Shown here piece by piece: positions 1 to 12,099 of a stretch of 64,000 nucleotides of DNA (position 1 is its first letter; each line of letters begins with the position of its first letter). Position numbers and translations under genes: made by a program. This DNA comes from Persicaria tinctoria. Lineage: Eukaryota > Streptophyta > Magnoliopsida > Caryophyllales > Polygonaceae. Below the pieces are notes generated by a model that saw only the letters and a list, made by a program, of their open reading frames with translations, was not told where the DNA came from and ran no database searches. The stretch is taken from the NCBI GenBank assembly GCA_037127255.1, contig JBANSL010000004.1:53408818-53472817 (forward strand). Reading direction: 5' to 3'.

Positions 1-1030
1 TTTTCCTAGTTGATTTAATTCCATTATGTCATTTATTTATCTTTTAAGCAATTTAGATATAGATAGATATCTTCTTTCCTAGAATAGATAGGGAATGAAG
101 GCTATAAATAAAGCCTATGGGGCTCAGTTTTAATCATCATTCAAGACACAAGTAGTTAGTTCCATTCAGAGATACAGTTTAGGGGTTCTAAGGTTTTTAG
201 GGTTTTGGCTTACAGCGAAAGTTGATTGCCAGGATTGTAAAGGCTTTTGAATATAGTTTATGCAAGTTTCTTCTATTACATCAATGTCTGTTATTACGAT
301 GAGGCGTGAGTAGTCCACCCACTTCTGGGGCTGGGGTGAGCCCGACGGTGGCCATGTGAGGCGATGCGATAAAGGTCAGATCTTTTTGTGCAATTCATCT
401 TCTATCCCTATGAGCATGATTCTTTTGCGAGAGTTGAAGGTGATCCTTGTTTGTGTTATTGAAGCGAAAGTGATCTTAATGCAACTTGGATTAATTATGT
501 GAAAAGGGTTAGTAACAATTAGGGTTTATGCGAGAGCCTCTATATGCCTATTTGTTAATGACGAAAGTTATTTGATGGAAAGCATGATCTTTTATGCCTT
601 TATGTGTTACTTTGCATGGTTATCGTTGTGGTGTTGAAACCCTGGTCTTGGAAGTCTTTTAATATATTGAAGTTTATTTCAGTCAAAAATCTGCGTTTGT
701 CTTTAATTCTGCAATTCTTGTCGAGATCGACGAGACCCTTTGCTTTGTTTCTGTTTTGCTTTGCTTCCTGTCTTTAGTTTGTTCTTTGCTTTTGTTTTAG
801 TTGCCCTTGCCGGGTTTATTTGTTTCTTTTCTTGCTGTGCTTCTGTCTTTCTGCTGCCTGTGAGAATTTACAGCTACCTGAGAACTGCTGACGTGCTTCC
901 TCGTGGATTCGATCCTGATTTTCTCTTACTACAACGGGAGGAAGTCTTGTATTTATTTGCTGAGACAGGGGAGTCAGTCTGAACTATATTTTACATTTAT
1001 TTCAATACCCGATTTACTCCTGCAACAACA
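1..1030 (+). repeat. LTR of family 'LTR2', 3' part, runs off the left edge
   Basis: Plus-oriented long terminal repeat missing its 5' end. It shares a series of blocks with the complete solo LTR at 36059-37732: 'gtagtccacccacttctggg', the 'ctgggg tgagcccgacg' block, 'gaactgctgacgtgcttcctcg', and a terminus 'ctcctgcaacaaca' against 'cttcctacaaca'. The sequence after 1030 has no primer-binding site, so this is probably a solo LTR or a broken end. The family also appears inverted at about 2480-4200 and 43045-44630. Short reading frames inside are chance. Confidence 0.75.
103..110 (+). promoter_or_regulatory. Putative LTR TATA box
   Basis: 'tataaata' lies in the U3/R part of the LTR. The same context ('ggctttatttataggcttc') is found inverted at about 3340-3360 in the minus-oriented copy, which supports a conserved promoter position. 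Confidence 0.45.
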
Positions 1031-1951
1031 CCCGCCGGTTTTCCTGTTTCAAAAAGTCCGATTTTCTTCCGAAATATTTTATTTAAGAGACATTTATCAA
1101 ATTCTTATAGGGTTTTGGCCAACTCTTAGAGCCTTATATTAAGACATATTTCATTAGGTTTTATTCATCCACTCACTTAGAAACATAGAATGCTTTAGAG
1201 GACTAAAGATTAGAGATCCAAGGTACATAATGAGTACTTAGGATTCTTGTGGTTTTGCCTACGATTCAAGACATGGGTGGTTGAATTGCAAGACTTGATT
1301 TCTATATTATTCCTATGTTTATATAATTATCCTTGTTCTTATTTCTATGCTATTAATTCTCTTTTGATTGAATTGCATCGCACTAGGGTTTCAATTGATT
1401 CGCAAGAATAATTAAGTCTTTTGTTGCAATCACAAGTGAGAGATCGATGAGGAGATCTTGATTGTGTAGGGTAATGAAAACTTGGTTAACCATCGGTTCT
1501 TAAGTTTCTAGGGTTGAAGAGGGTGACAACTCCAAACATTATACTAGTTGCTTAAAAAGGATAGGGCGGTCATTTGGCTTGTACTTTGGGACGTTTTGCT
1601 GTTTATATGTCAAATCCTGTAGGGTTAAAGTTGCATATAGATGTAAGGGGTTATCATGTTTGTAAAAGAAATGACTATCCATTCAAACCAAAGTTGGAAT
1701 AACTTAATTAAGATTGAATAATTATGAATTGAGTCACGGATTGAGTAAACCTACCAATGTTACGAATTGTAGATGAAACGACATTATTCTTCTATCTTTT
1801 ATTCCCTCTTTTTAATATTACTTATTATTTCTCTTCATTTATATTCCACCTTTACTTTCATATTGATAAATACACATTTCAATTGAAGTACTTGGTTCTA
1901 TGTGGGTTCGACCCCTTATTTACATGCTATACTAGTTTGTTAGGTTGGGAA
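1031..1951 (+). repeat. Decayed LTR-like sequence
   Basis: No coding content. The end reads 'gtgggttcgaccccttattt' followed by 'gctatactagttt'. This is the U5 signature also seen at 14845-14880 and, inverted, at about 31700-31740 in tRNA-Asp-primed Ty3/gypsy LTRs. The rest is too diverged to place, and no target duplication was found. Confidence 0.5.
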
Positions 1952-2390
1952 TTATTCTTTGGCAAGGTGAAACCAATGACATTCACCCCATCAGATGATC
2001 ACAAAATTAACACAATACTACACACATCACTCCCAAATAACAACATACAAGACATGCTATATTGGCATTGGAGTAAAAATGGATGGTATTCGATAAAATC
2101 CGATATTGATATGATAAATCATAAGAAACAACACATAGAAAAATGGATGATCTTCAATGGATTTGGGATCTATATACTCTATAAAAAATAAAAGAGTCCC
2201 TCTAGTGACTATCCAAAGATTGGATGTCCACTTCGGCCAAACTTTCTTGCATAGGCCTTGGGATTCCCATAGACTACCACCTTTGTCACCAACACTACGA
2301 GGACATGAAACACCTTTTCTTAGACTACCCAATTACACGTTCAATCCTACAGTTTCTATTTCCTCTAATAGACAGAAAATTAATTAAGTA
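1952..2390 (+). pseudogene. LINE ORF2 fragment, zf-RVT-like region
   Basis: Frame 1 reads ...'NNNIQDMLYWHWSKNGWYSI'..., the 'D.L.W.WSKNG.YSVKS' block before the zinc-binding region of plant LINE ORF2. After 'KWMIFNGFGIY' the frame breaks, and further pieces continue in other frames to about 2350. The remainder of the same kind of ORF (RNase H) resumes at 4400, so this looks like one LINE split by the LTR between them. It has several stops and is non-functional. Confidence 0.6.
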
Positions 2391-2479
2391 TCAATAACAA
2401 ACCATAAACCTCATAGATGCAATAAATTCAATAAGACATGACTTGGGGTCCCGTGACTTTACATCCCTTTTAACCATCT

Positions 2480-4200
2480 AGTGGAGCATTTCGTATCTTC
2501 GCAAAAAAAACTCTTTTTGACAAAACCAAACTTGACCCAATGGTAATTGACGAGATGATTTCTCGACCAAATAAATTTGTAGTCAAGACTCCCGCTACAG
2601 TATAGGGGAGTAAGGTTCGTCCTCATGAGAGAAGTCAGTGGTTCTAGGTTTAGTGTGTTTTGGGGTTTAGGGATAGCAGGAAAAGGTGACGAGGGTGGCT
2701 GTCGACAAAGAATAGAGGGGTCGATGTCAAGGGATGGAGAGAGAATGGTGATTTGATATCGAGTAGAATATGTGCCGAATAAAAATAATAAAATAAAACA
2801 AATAAAGATGCAAACTTCCAAGGTTAGGGATCACCACAGCAATAAACATATGCGCAGATCATAAATCACATAAAGATGCATGCTTTATATCAAATAACTT
2901 TCGTTATTAACAAATAGGAATATAGAGGCTTTCGCATAAACCCTAAGTGTTACTACCTTTTCTTAATTAGGATCAACCAACTTTCGCAAGTAAAGCCTAA
3001 TTACTATCCAAATTCATAATTAATTCACTTTCGCTTCATAATTGCGAATAAGGAATTGTCCTCGACTGTCGCAAAGGATTAAGCACATAGGTAGATGATA
3101 ATAAAGACATACAAAATCATGAATTTATAAATCAACCACATATATCTATGTTGGGATCACCCCAACCCTAAAAGAAGGAAATTAGAAACAAATCATAATA
3201 AAAGAAATTAACTTTAACATAAAATAAACTAAAACTTACAACCGTTCGTCTCCTTCCTTCTCCTTCTCTCTCGCCTCCTCCTCCTCTCTCCTTGCACCCT
3301 AAGACGGCTTTGCTTCAATGAATGAAAATCAGCCCCCTAAGGCTTTATTTATAGGCTTCATTCCCTAGCTATTCTAGGAAAGAAATTATATCTATATCTA
3401 TATTTATATATCTAATAACATTAAGATAAAAGATGGAAATAAATAATTATATCTAAAAGGAAATAAAGCTAAAGTGGATAGATCTTCCTTCTCTTTGATA
3501 GAACTTGATGTATCTTGATAGAATATCTCGAATCTTGGCTTGCAAGTAACCTCTTAGGCTCGGATTTCTCCTCGTACACGACTCGGACTTTCTGGAATTT
3601 TCCTCGACATCGAGTAAGTTCCTCGACGTCGAGTAAGGTCTCCACTTCTAGGATTGTACTCGATCTCGGCTATCGTCTGGGCTCGTCGAATTTTCTCGAC
3701 ATCGACCAAATTTGGTCGACGTCGACTAAGTGTGGCTCCTTGAGTGGCTCCTGCTCATCTCGTGCTCGATCTCATCCTCTGGAGCAAAAGTCGAGTAGAA
3801 TTTGGTCGATTTCGAGGAAATCTGTCACTTTCAGCATCCTGCTCTGTTCTTGAAATGCACTTTCCCGAGTCCTCGTTCGTCAGATTGACGCATATGAGCA
3901 TGCATTGGAAAGCTCTTTTTGAGGGATACAACTCTCATGAAGACATCAAAGCTTGATTCAGAATGATAAATACCAAAAAATGGCCTTTTCTCCAACTGCA
4001 CCATCCTTAGCTTCTTCATGGGTTTCCTTTAAGCTCCAAAGTGCGTCCGATTTCTGCGAGATATAACAAAAACTTGTGTAGACCTCCATATATTGTAAAT
4101 AAACATAAACTACACAATTTATGTATTATTCTAGCCCAAATGTATGAAATGTATGCAGAAAACGATATAAAAGTAACTATAAAACATGGCAAATTAGGCT
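2480..4200 (-). repeat. LTR2, minus orientation, diverged
   Basis: Reverse-complement relative of the LTR at 1-1030 and 36059-37732, and closest to the copy at 43045-44630: 'gacgcatatgagcatgcatt', 'ggaaagctctttttgag', 'aaagtgcgtccgatttctgc' and 'cttgtgtagacctccatat' all have counterparts there. The 3500-3810 part is rich in 'ctcgacgtcgag'-type palindromes. It lies between two parts of a LINE ORF2. Exact ends and target duplication could not be read, so coordinates are approximate. Confidence 0.65.
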
Positions 4201-4399
4201 GACAACAGTAATTGCTTCATATACCAAAGACCAACTTGAAAACTAGCACAAGGCCAAGCTCCTAGACCTTGACTAAGAGTCAGAATTGAAACAACATACT
4301 ATTACAACAAAATCAAGCATAATCACAAAAAGATGAATGGTCAGATAAGAAAAGGCCCCCTTCAATTGGTTTAAACTCGAATTTGACGAAGATCATCAC

Positions 4400-4880
4400 C
4401 CACAAATGCAAGCACATACGGGTATGTTATTAGATCCCATAATGGTGTGGTAATTGTTTACTCTGGTGTAGGCTTACCCCCCATTCATTATGTTCTTAGG
4501 GCAGAGGGATTTGCTCTTTGGATGGGTGTCACTAAAGCAACTGAATTACACATTAATAATTATATAATTGAGGGTGACAATATCTGCGTTATTAACGCTT
4601 TGTACAAGGGTTGGACTTGCCCTTGGGATATCGAAATTATCATTTCTGATTTCCTACTTGCTTTGCATTTGTTTAGTGTCGTCTAGATCAGACACATTTA
4701 TAGAGAGGCTAATCGAATGGCTGATCGACTGACCCATTTGGGGCTATCCTTCTCCAACTCGACACCTTCAAATGACTCAGAACTTTCTGGTCTTATCCGC
4801 GAGGATGTTCTTGACTAGATTGGACTTTCCAATCAGTCAAATCTTTTTGGGTTAAAAAAAGATGTACCTAGAGAGATGTG
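4400..4880 (+). pseudogene. LINE ORF2 C-terminal RNase H fragment
   Basis: Translation gives an RVT_3-type RNase H: 'YVLRAEGFALWMGVTKA' (catalytic Glu), 'NNYIIEGDNICVINAL' (catalytic Asp), then after one stop 'IRHIYREANRMADRLTHLG', the conserved C-terminal helix. This matches the RNase H domain of plant L1-type LINEs. The first catalytic Asp block is missing or decayed. It probably belongs to the same insertion as 1952-2390. Confidence 0.7.
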
Positions 4881-6597
4881 ATATTTGTTACTAGAATATT
4901 CCATTTTAATTTTTTTTGTATACTAGTTCTAAGAGAGATATGATAACATATAGATAAGACATTCAAGCCTTCAAATTCCAATATGCTTCTACTGATTCAC
5001 TTTGTTCAGTGTGAGTACTCTTAGCGCATGTTTAACGGGAGATATTAGCAATACTACTAGGGGAGAAATATATGATATTTTATTGTTGAATTTGATGGAA
5101 TTGAGAACAATCGATATTACCTGAAGTATCCGAGATACTATCGGTGTAATTGATGCTGTGTTAGTCATTATTATTTTTTTTCGGAATTTCAGGTTCAAAA
5201 CAACGTCTTTTAGGGAGTGAATTGTGTGAAACGCCACATTTCATTATTTGTTGGTGTAAGAGATTCTAAAAAGAGAGGGATGTGTGTCAAGCTATGAGAA
5301 GGGGATATCGTACGTCCTAGATTTATTGGCAATGAACGGCCCCGCTTGAACTTGTTAGCTGATTATTTACATTTACAAAACGCAATTTTTCACAATAAAA
5401 ATGTAAAAAACACTACCACAATACTAGATTTATTTTTCTCTACATATAGACATCAATTTGAATATGTTTGACCATATTTTTCAAAAAATGGTTTTCCTTT
5501 CAATACAATTATGTATAATAATTAAAAAAACATTTATATTTATCTTTCACTAGTAATAATTATCATTTGGGTAATCAATGAAGTTTGGCTTATTTAAATA
5601 AAATTTATATATTGGTTTACATATAAATACCTATTTAGTTTATAAATAAAATCAGTTTATGAACAATATTTTTATAACAAAAAATGAATATAATAATTTA
5701 ATCTAAAATTGAGGAAATTATTCAAGAGGGGAATAATCGTAAAATAATTTTGTAAGAAAAGATGAAAATAATTATTAGGGAAGGGTATCTTTGTAAATTG
5801 AATTGATAGGAAAAGATAGGTTTTGAGATGTTAGGGATGTTATTGATAAAATAGAAAAAACAAGAATGTGATGCTAAAAGGACATGGTTGAGACAGAAGA
5901 TTAAAAAAATAGTATTCCTTGTATACCTAACATACCTTGATAAACATGGTCTTACACACTCAAGGATCCTCTCCCTTTAGGTTCAAAACCACATCAAACT
6001 CGGAGCACGCTTGTTTATTTTTTCTTGTAAAAAAAATCCCTTTTGGCTTGTTCTCGACATGTGCAGTCTTCACTGTGTCTTAATCGGCTTCCACTCTACT
6101 AGTCTTATTTGCTGGGACCTCTTGTGTATTTGAGTTTTTTTTTTTTTTTTTTTTTTTTGCTTCAATCCCTGATTGTATCATAATGGTTAGTCTGTCAACC
6201 GTTTTCCTTCAGCCTCTCAAGCCACTAGATAATGGTTTTGTTTATGATTTTGAATTATTACCATGATCCAAACAAAGATTAAAAAATATGTAATCCACTC
6301 CATCAAGTTAAATTTTGAATTTTTCGTCTTGATCATGATCTGATCTGTTGGATCGTGTGATGTCGTCCTTTGATATGGCTGAGTTTAATTTTGGATGAGG
6401 TTTAGTATCGGGTGCTCTATTGATCGAGTTAATCGTGACAGTGTTCGTGATTTTTGAAAATGCCTCATTTAGTTGAGAGGAATGTCGTTGATCCACAAAC
6501 GTCTCTTTCCCTTGGTGAGTTTCTACTCTCTTCTCCTCGATGTCAATGCACCATGTTAGTCTCTATATTCTCCCATCTGATTTTGAAGGACATTAGT
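4881..6597. other. AT-rich stretch without recognisable genes
   Basis: I see only short chance frames. There is a poly-T run at about 6136-6157, which could be the inverted tail of a retroposon. No terminal repeats or tRNA-like motifs were noticed. Confidence 0.5.
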
Positions 6598-6708
6598 GAG
6601 GACATTAATGAGGACATTAGTGGGCCCTAATATGTATGGCTTTGATTTTCAGCCGGATGATTTTCATTGAGTACGAGGACATTAATGAGGACATTAGTGG
6701 GCCCTAAT
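6598..6708. repeat. 34-bp direct repeat pair
   Basis: The block starting 'gaggacattaatgaggac' and ending 'gtgggccctaat' occurs at 6598-6631 and again at 6675-6708 with no visible mismatch, separated by 43 bp. Each unit has an internal 'gaggacatta' repetition. It may be a replication-slippage duplication. Confidence 0.85.
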
Positions 6709-6767
6709 GTGGAATTTATCGATGATAATGTGGTTTTGCTCCCTTAATTGAGTTTAACCTCTCGGAC

Positions 6768-7236
6768 TAGGGCTGATATACGAGCTAACGAGCTCGAGTA
6801 GAGGGTGTTCAAACTCGGCTCGTTTACAAACGAGCCGAGCCCAAGCCTCATTTTCTCGAGCCGAGCCGAGTCGAGCTCGATCTACTCACAAAATGTAGAT
6901 ATGTGACTCAAAGTGAATGGAGTCCAAAAGGCAAAGCGGCTGACAGACTCTTTAGAAGAAGAGGTTAAATAAAACCTAGGGACAGAACTGTAATTTCACC
7001 TACGAAACGAGATATACGCCCTATTACAAGGGGTTAAATAAAACCTATTAACATGGGGTTAAATAAAACATAGGGGAAGAACAGTAATTTCACCCATAAA
7101 ATGAGCTATACGAGCTACTCGAGCCGAGCTCGAGCTCAGAATTATGCTCAAGCTTGGCTCATATTTAATTCGAGCGAGCCCGAGTCGAGCTTTTTCCGAG
7201 CCGAGCTCGAGCTACTCGGCTCAAGTAACAGCCCTA
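6768..7236. mobile_element. Small non-autonomous hAT element
   Basis: Ends are 'tagggctg' and 'cagcccta', perfect 8-bp terminal inverted repeats. They are flanked by 8-bp target duplications 'tctcggac' (6760-6767) and 'tcccggac' (7237-7244), 7 of 8 identical. Both subterminal regions are filled with 'gagctcgag'/'cgagccgag' repeats, as is usual for plant hAT elements. There is no transposase. The 'cgagctcgag' content is shared with the larger hAT at 41851-45280. Confidence 0.9.
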
Positions 7237-8717
7237 TCCCGGACCTTATCAACCCAACCTGTCTAGTAGCCTCCTTAATTGACCCTCTTGCTACTCCTAT
7301 TGAGTCACCCTCGGTGGCTCATCAGTTTGAGCTGCTCGGAGTGGATGTGTCATTTAATAATGAGTCAAGCAAACACAAACTTGGGTTTGCAGACTCCGAC
7401 ATTGCTTAGTTGGCCCAAGAGTTTCATATTCAACAACTTATGCTTGGGGGGCCAGGCCGTGCGAAAAAATGGTTATGAAGCTTCTACCCTTCATCTCAAT
7501 TGCTTTTAAGCTATTTTATTAATTTGTGTTCCTGTCATGGTTATGTGTTATGGAAGGGTGGTGTTATCATGATCATTGGTAGGCTTTTGCTCCTTGTTCT
7601 AATGATGTATGTTAGGATGGTTATTTGCTTGTCTTATTTTGTGTCTCCCTCGGTACATAGTGGGTATGTAAGTATGCTGATCAAGCCTCTTGTATGTATG
7701 TTGACATCATTAGCTCTACGGGGCCGTCCCTATGGTGTAATTCCTTGATTATATTATGAATATGAATTGTTGTTTCTTTTACTTATGTGTTGAAATCTAC
7801 CTATGTCATTTAGAGATAACTATACAATTTACATAAAACTCGTGGAGAGTTACGCACTATGAGTCCTTTTATGAAACCTTTATTACATATAATGCTACCT
7901 TTGTTTATAAAGCGGGAGATGGCTTACAAGCCAAAGTTTTCGTAACCCGAGGAAATTTACATTAATTGGTGTAAATTCTCACATAGTATATGATGGTCCT
8001 ATTTTGTGTTGTGAGAGTTTTAGGGATGGATTCATATTCTACCATATTCTTGTAATCAATGTGTTGAGTGTGCTTAAGCCTCTTGATTAGGTATGCAAAC
8101 TTAAACTAAGAATAACGTTAATGGCCGCGGATCAAATGTCTTCTTGCATATATTACGACTATGATTGAAACTGTACGTGATATCAATCAATAAAAATGTA
8201 TGGTATACCCAACTGCATAAGAGACTAGCTCTCCCTCTCATGTAGAATTATAGGCTTTATGAAGATTAGCTACTGCAATCGTCGTGAGATAGCAAAGAAA
8301 ACTTCATGGATGGAAATTAATGCATATACAATTACTCGCATTAGCTGAAATGAAAACCTGACGAAAAACTTTGGTCTATAGTGGGGTTCAATAACATTGT
8401 TTGATCAATTGCAACTGGAAAATCTAGGGGATTGGATGATGACTAGTAAAAGACCGAACTATGAATAAGAGATTACGATGCACCTGTCATCAAAAGCATG
8501 AAGAGAAGAGTTCGTGAGTTTTGTCCAGGCCAGTGAGACTCCAGTAATACGGGTAGTACGAAGGTTGTAGTAATCGGATTTGAATGGTCTTATACTTTTT
8601 TGGAACGAGGATTCAAAAATCTGCAACTATAATGTTTAAGGTTTTTCAAGATTCGGCTTCAAACATGCATGAAAGTTTCAATCTTTACTACGATTCTGTT
8701 TTAGACAAAAATTAATA
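7237..8717. other. Unassigned DNA, possible decayed transposon coding pieces
   Basis: A fragment around 7290-7480 reads ...'GFADSDIA', stop, then 'LAQEFHIQQLMLGGPGRAKK', which looks like an old coding sequence split from 6720-6760 by the hAT insertion. I cannot assign a family. From 7800 to 8700 nothing is recognisable. Confidence 0.35.
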
Positions 8718-8952
8718 CTCCCTCCGTTCCAAAATAGATGGCCTTTTACTTTTTAACACGTTTTTTAAGGAGCGGAAAACTCTATAAAATATTATTTATT
8801 TGATTAAAATTTTTATACTATTTGATACTTATTACTAATAAGTATCTAATTATATAAAAAAATTTAATTAAAAAATAATATTTCATAGAGTTTTTCGCTC
8901 TTTAAAAAGCGTGCCGAAAAGTAAAAGACCATGTATTTTGAAACGGAGGGAG
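8718..8952. mobile_element. Stowaway-type MITE (Tc1/mariner)
   Basis: It begins 'ctccctccgttccaaaatag' and ends with the complement '...ttttgaaacggagggag'. It is flanked by TA on both sides (8716-8717 and 8953-8954). The length of 235 bp, the AT-rich interior, and long imperfect inverted repeats extending into the middle ('aaaactctataaaatatta' against 'taatatttcatagagttttt') are typical of Stowaway. Non-coding. Confidence 0.95.
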
Positions 8953-9789
8953 TATGTTTTCTTAATTAGTTTTATCATCTAGATATTATATTTCATATTT
9001 TATTTTATCTATTCCTATATTATGATTTTTGTAAATCAAGAGAAGGGAAATTCCGTTTGGTGCCCCTGAGTTTTTTACAATTCTGGTTGGTGGTGTCCCA
9101 CACTTTTTTTTTTGTCCGGATGGTACCCTTGTGTTTTGTCAAAAGTCCGGCTCATGCCCAAAACTCATAGTTTCTTCTTTTTAATAAATAAAATTACCCT
9201 TTATTTTTATTTTTTCATAAATATGCCCATTTACTTTTAACATTGAACAAAACTACTTATTATTTAACAAAATTCAACACAAAAGTGACAAAATCAACTT
9301 TATTTTTTAAAATTTTACAAAATGACATATTATTTCCAAAATTTTTATTGCAAAATCATTCTTGTTTAAAAAAAAGAACAAAATCACTATGATTTTTAAA
9401 ATTGTACAAAAGATATATTATTTTTCTGGATTTTTTTTTCAAAATATTCACTAAAAACTAAATAATTAACAAAATATTCAAACATTCAAAATATTTACAA
9501 AAATATTCATTTTTTGCAGGTGTTTTAGAAAAACACGGTCTCAGACTGCGTTTTATTTAGAAGGTGAAAATATTGAAATTTAAGGAAAAGGGGACAAAAA
9601 ATTATCAAAAGAAACGCGGTCCCGGACCGCGTTTCTAGTGTAAATTTTATTTCGGGATAAATTGTGTAATTTTTTTATTTTTGTTAAACTAAAGACGCGT
9701 TAATGGAGGATTGGAGGTCTCTTGAATTTTTTTTATTTTATTTCTAGGAAAAGTGAAGACAGGTTAATGGAGGATTGGAGGTCGGGTGC
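8953..9789. other. AT-rich spacer with a palindrome
   Basis: No gene. 9050-9170 has plain-text-like repeats ('ttggtgcccctgagtttt', 'tccggatggtacccttgtg') that look like the edge of an unidentified dispersed repeat. Two GC-rich hairpins lie at about 9529-9556 and 9611-9635. Confidence 0.4.
9611..9635. repeat. Perfect 11-bp-arm palindrome
   Basis: 'gaaacgcggtc', a 3-nt 'ccg' loop, then 'gaccgcgtttc': arms match without mismatch. It is followed by 'tag|t', so the local string is hairpin then CTAG then T, which resembles a Helitron 3' end (hairpin, CTRR, insertion before T). A weaker similar hairpin ('acggtctcagactgcgt') lies 80 bp upstream. No Helitron 5' end was found, so the assignment is only a possibility. 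Confidence 0.4.
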
Positions 9790-11845
9790 CGCCGGAGGAA
9801 GGAACGACGCCCGATGTTTTAACCCCGATGATATTCCTCGAATGTTCACTTTGTTGCTATAATTTTCGTGCCAGGATTTCTGCACCTAAGATAAAAAGAT
9901 ATGGGGATAGTTTATCTCCTTGTCTCAGACCCCGTTGAGGTCGAAAGGTATCAGTTGGTTGTCATTTACCAGTATTGAGAAAGAGATGGTTTGGATGCAT
10001 TCTTTAATCCAGTCACAAAATTTCTGGCAGAATCCAAATGTGGTCATCACGGAAAATAAGAAATCCCAATTCAGCCTGTCAGATGCTTTTTCCATATCAA
10101 GTTTGATCACAATCCAACCTTCACGACCTTTTTAGCACAGAAAGAGTGAAAAAATTCGTGTGTAATGAGTACATTATCTTGGATTGCTCTATCTTTGATA
10201 AATGATCCTTGTAGTGGGTGGATCAGTTTTTGTAATGCCGTTTTAGTCTTTCTTCATGTATTTTCGCAATTGTCATGTAGAAAGTAGTACAAAGACTAAT
10301 AGGTTCGAAGTTTTTTGTTGTTCTTGGGTTATCACATTTAGGGATAAGAGATATAAAAGTTTGATTTATTTGTTTAAGAATCTTCCCTAAATGGAAGAAG
10401 CCTTTGATTGCTTTTATAATTGACTGTTCAACAATGTCCCAGTATTATTGGTAAAATTCTGCAGTCATATCATCTGGTCCGGGAGATTTATCTTTTCCCA
10501 TGGAGAAGAAAGCTCTTTTAATTTCCTGGTTTGTTATTGATTTTGTGAGGGAATCATTGTCTTGTTGTGAAAATTTTAAGTGTATTAATTCTAGATATTC
10601 ATTTAAGAGATTATGGTTAATCATTTCTTCTTTGAATTATTTTTTCAAAATCATTACGAATCTCTTTTCTGATGTTTTCTTCTTCTATAATTGTTGTTCC
10701 TTCCGTTGTTACAATTTCTCTAATGATTTTTCTATTTCTACATCATGTAGTTACCTTGGGGTGGTATATTGAATTCATATAGGAATACTTTTGGTGCTTT
10801 GTTTTTGCCCTTTGTCGCAAGTATAGGTTGTGAAATTGGAGGATTTTTTTTGTTTATCAGTCGCAATTGCTAGCTACTTTTGTCACCTTGTGGTATTGAG
10901 ATATTTGTTCTTTGCCGATTAGTCAATTTTTCTTCTATACCCTTTAGTTGTTGAAAAATATTTTCAAAAGTTGTATTATTCCACTCTTTTGATAGTTTTT
11001 TTAGGCATTGCTTTTTCATTTTTACTTGGAACATATTAGAGCCAGAGCACAAGAGGTTCCATGCACGAATCGCAATAATACGATAGTCCTTTATTTGAAG
11101 CCACATTTTCTCGAATTTGAAAGGTCTTGCTTTTGTTGTTCTGTTTGCATTTAGTTCTGTAGAAATCGGGCAGTGGTCGGAAGATGAGAAAGCATAGTTC
11201 CTGGTAGCCCTATTCGGGTATCATTGAAGGATTTGATCTTGGACCAAAGTACGATCATGTTTTTCGTAAATATTGTTTTTGAACAGTTTTATTTTTCCTC
11301 CAAGTATATTAATTGCCAGTTGCTGGGATATCTAGTAACTTGCAAGCATCCTTATAAGGACAGGATTTTGGAGTATCTTATTGGGTTAGGAAGCACCCCA
11401 CCCAGCTTCTCAGTCGGGCATTGGATTTCATTTAGGTCACCAATGACTATAGCCAGGCACTAAATTCTAATGATACTGTCGGATAATTTTTGCCAGAATT
11501 CGTTTTTTTCAAGCTTTTGAGCCGGAGCATAGACGATACAACACGCTAATTTAGTTCCTGCATTATAGTCTTCGAACATGAGGGTTGTGCATCGGTCTTC
11601 TTTTTTTTAGAATCGTAATTCCCCCCCCCCCCCCCCTCCAATCTGGTAATCTTTCCAAAGGATACAAATACTCTCAACCCGGACTTACTATGAGTCGAAG
11701 TCCAGCAGATCGAGTCAAAACCAGCCTTTTTCTATCAGATTCCGAGGGTTGGTTTTTCGTTCTCGTTTCCATGAGCACTATCAACTGCATATTTTCAATT
11801 TTGCAGAATTTCTTTCAATAAAATATCTTTCAATTTTGTCAATAT
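9790..11845 (-). pseudogene. LINE-1 copy: endonuclease to mid-RT, 3'-truncated
   Basis: Read on the minus strand, the order is endonuclease start ('MQLIVLMETRT'), endonuclease 'IVIGDLNEIQCP', the linker 'SRKMWLQIKDYRII', and RT blocks 'SPGPDDMTAEFYQ', 'INQTFISLIPKCDNPRTT', 'DRAIQDNVLITHEFFHSF', 'IKLDMEKASDRLNWDFL' and '[19 protein letters not shown]'. It ends near 9790, before the FADD catalytic block, zf-RVT and RNase H. Many stops and frameshifts make it non-functional. Its 5' end at 11845 abuts the 5' end of the opposite LINE. RT identity to that LINE is roughly half, so they are different subfamilies. Confidence 0.85.
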
Positions 11846-12099
11846 CAAAAAAAAGTGTCAATAAGCTTTTTCCCAGAGAAAAAAAACATCGATATTAAAG
11901 TCAATGGATCAGTTATGCATTTGACGACATGTTCTGGAGCCAAAGGGCCAAAACCAAACACCTCAAACTCTCAGATTCCAACACATCATACTTTCATCGG
12001 GTGGCTTCGGGTCAAAGACACAGGAAATAAATTCGGAACATAACCTCATCTTCTGGTACGGTGATTGTGGGTGAATAACATGTTAAGAATGAAATAAAA

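Noticed and set aside
2057..2332. 91-residue minus-strand frame
   Set aside because: Shadow of the plus-strand LINE zf-RVT relic.
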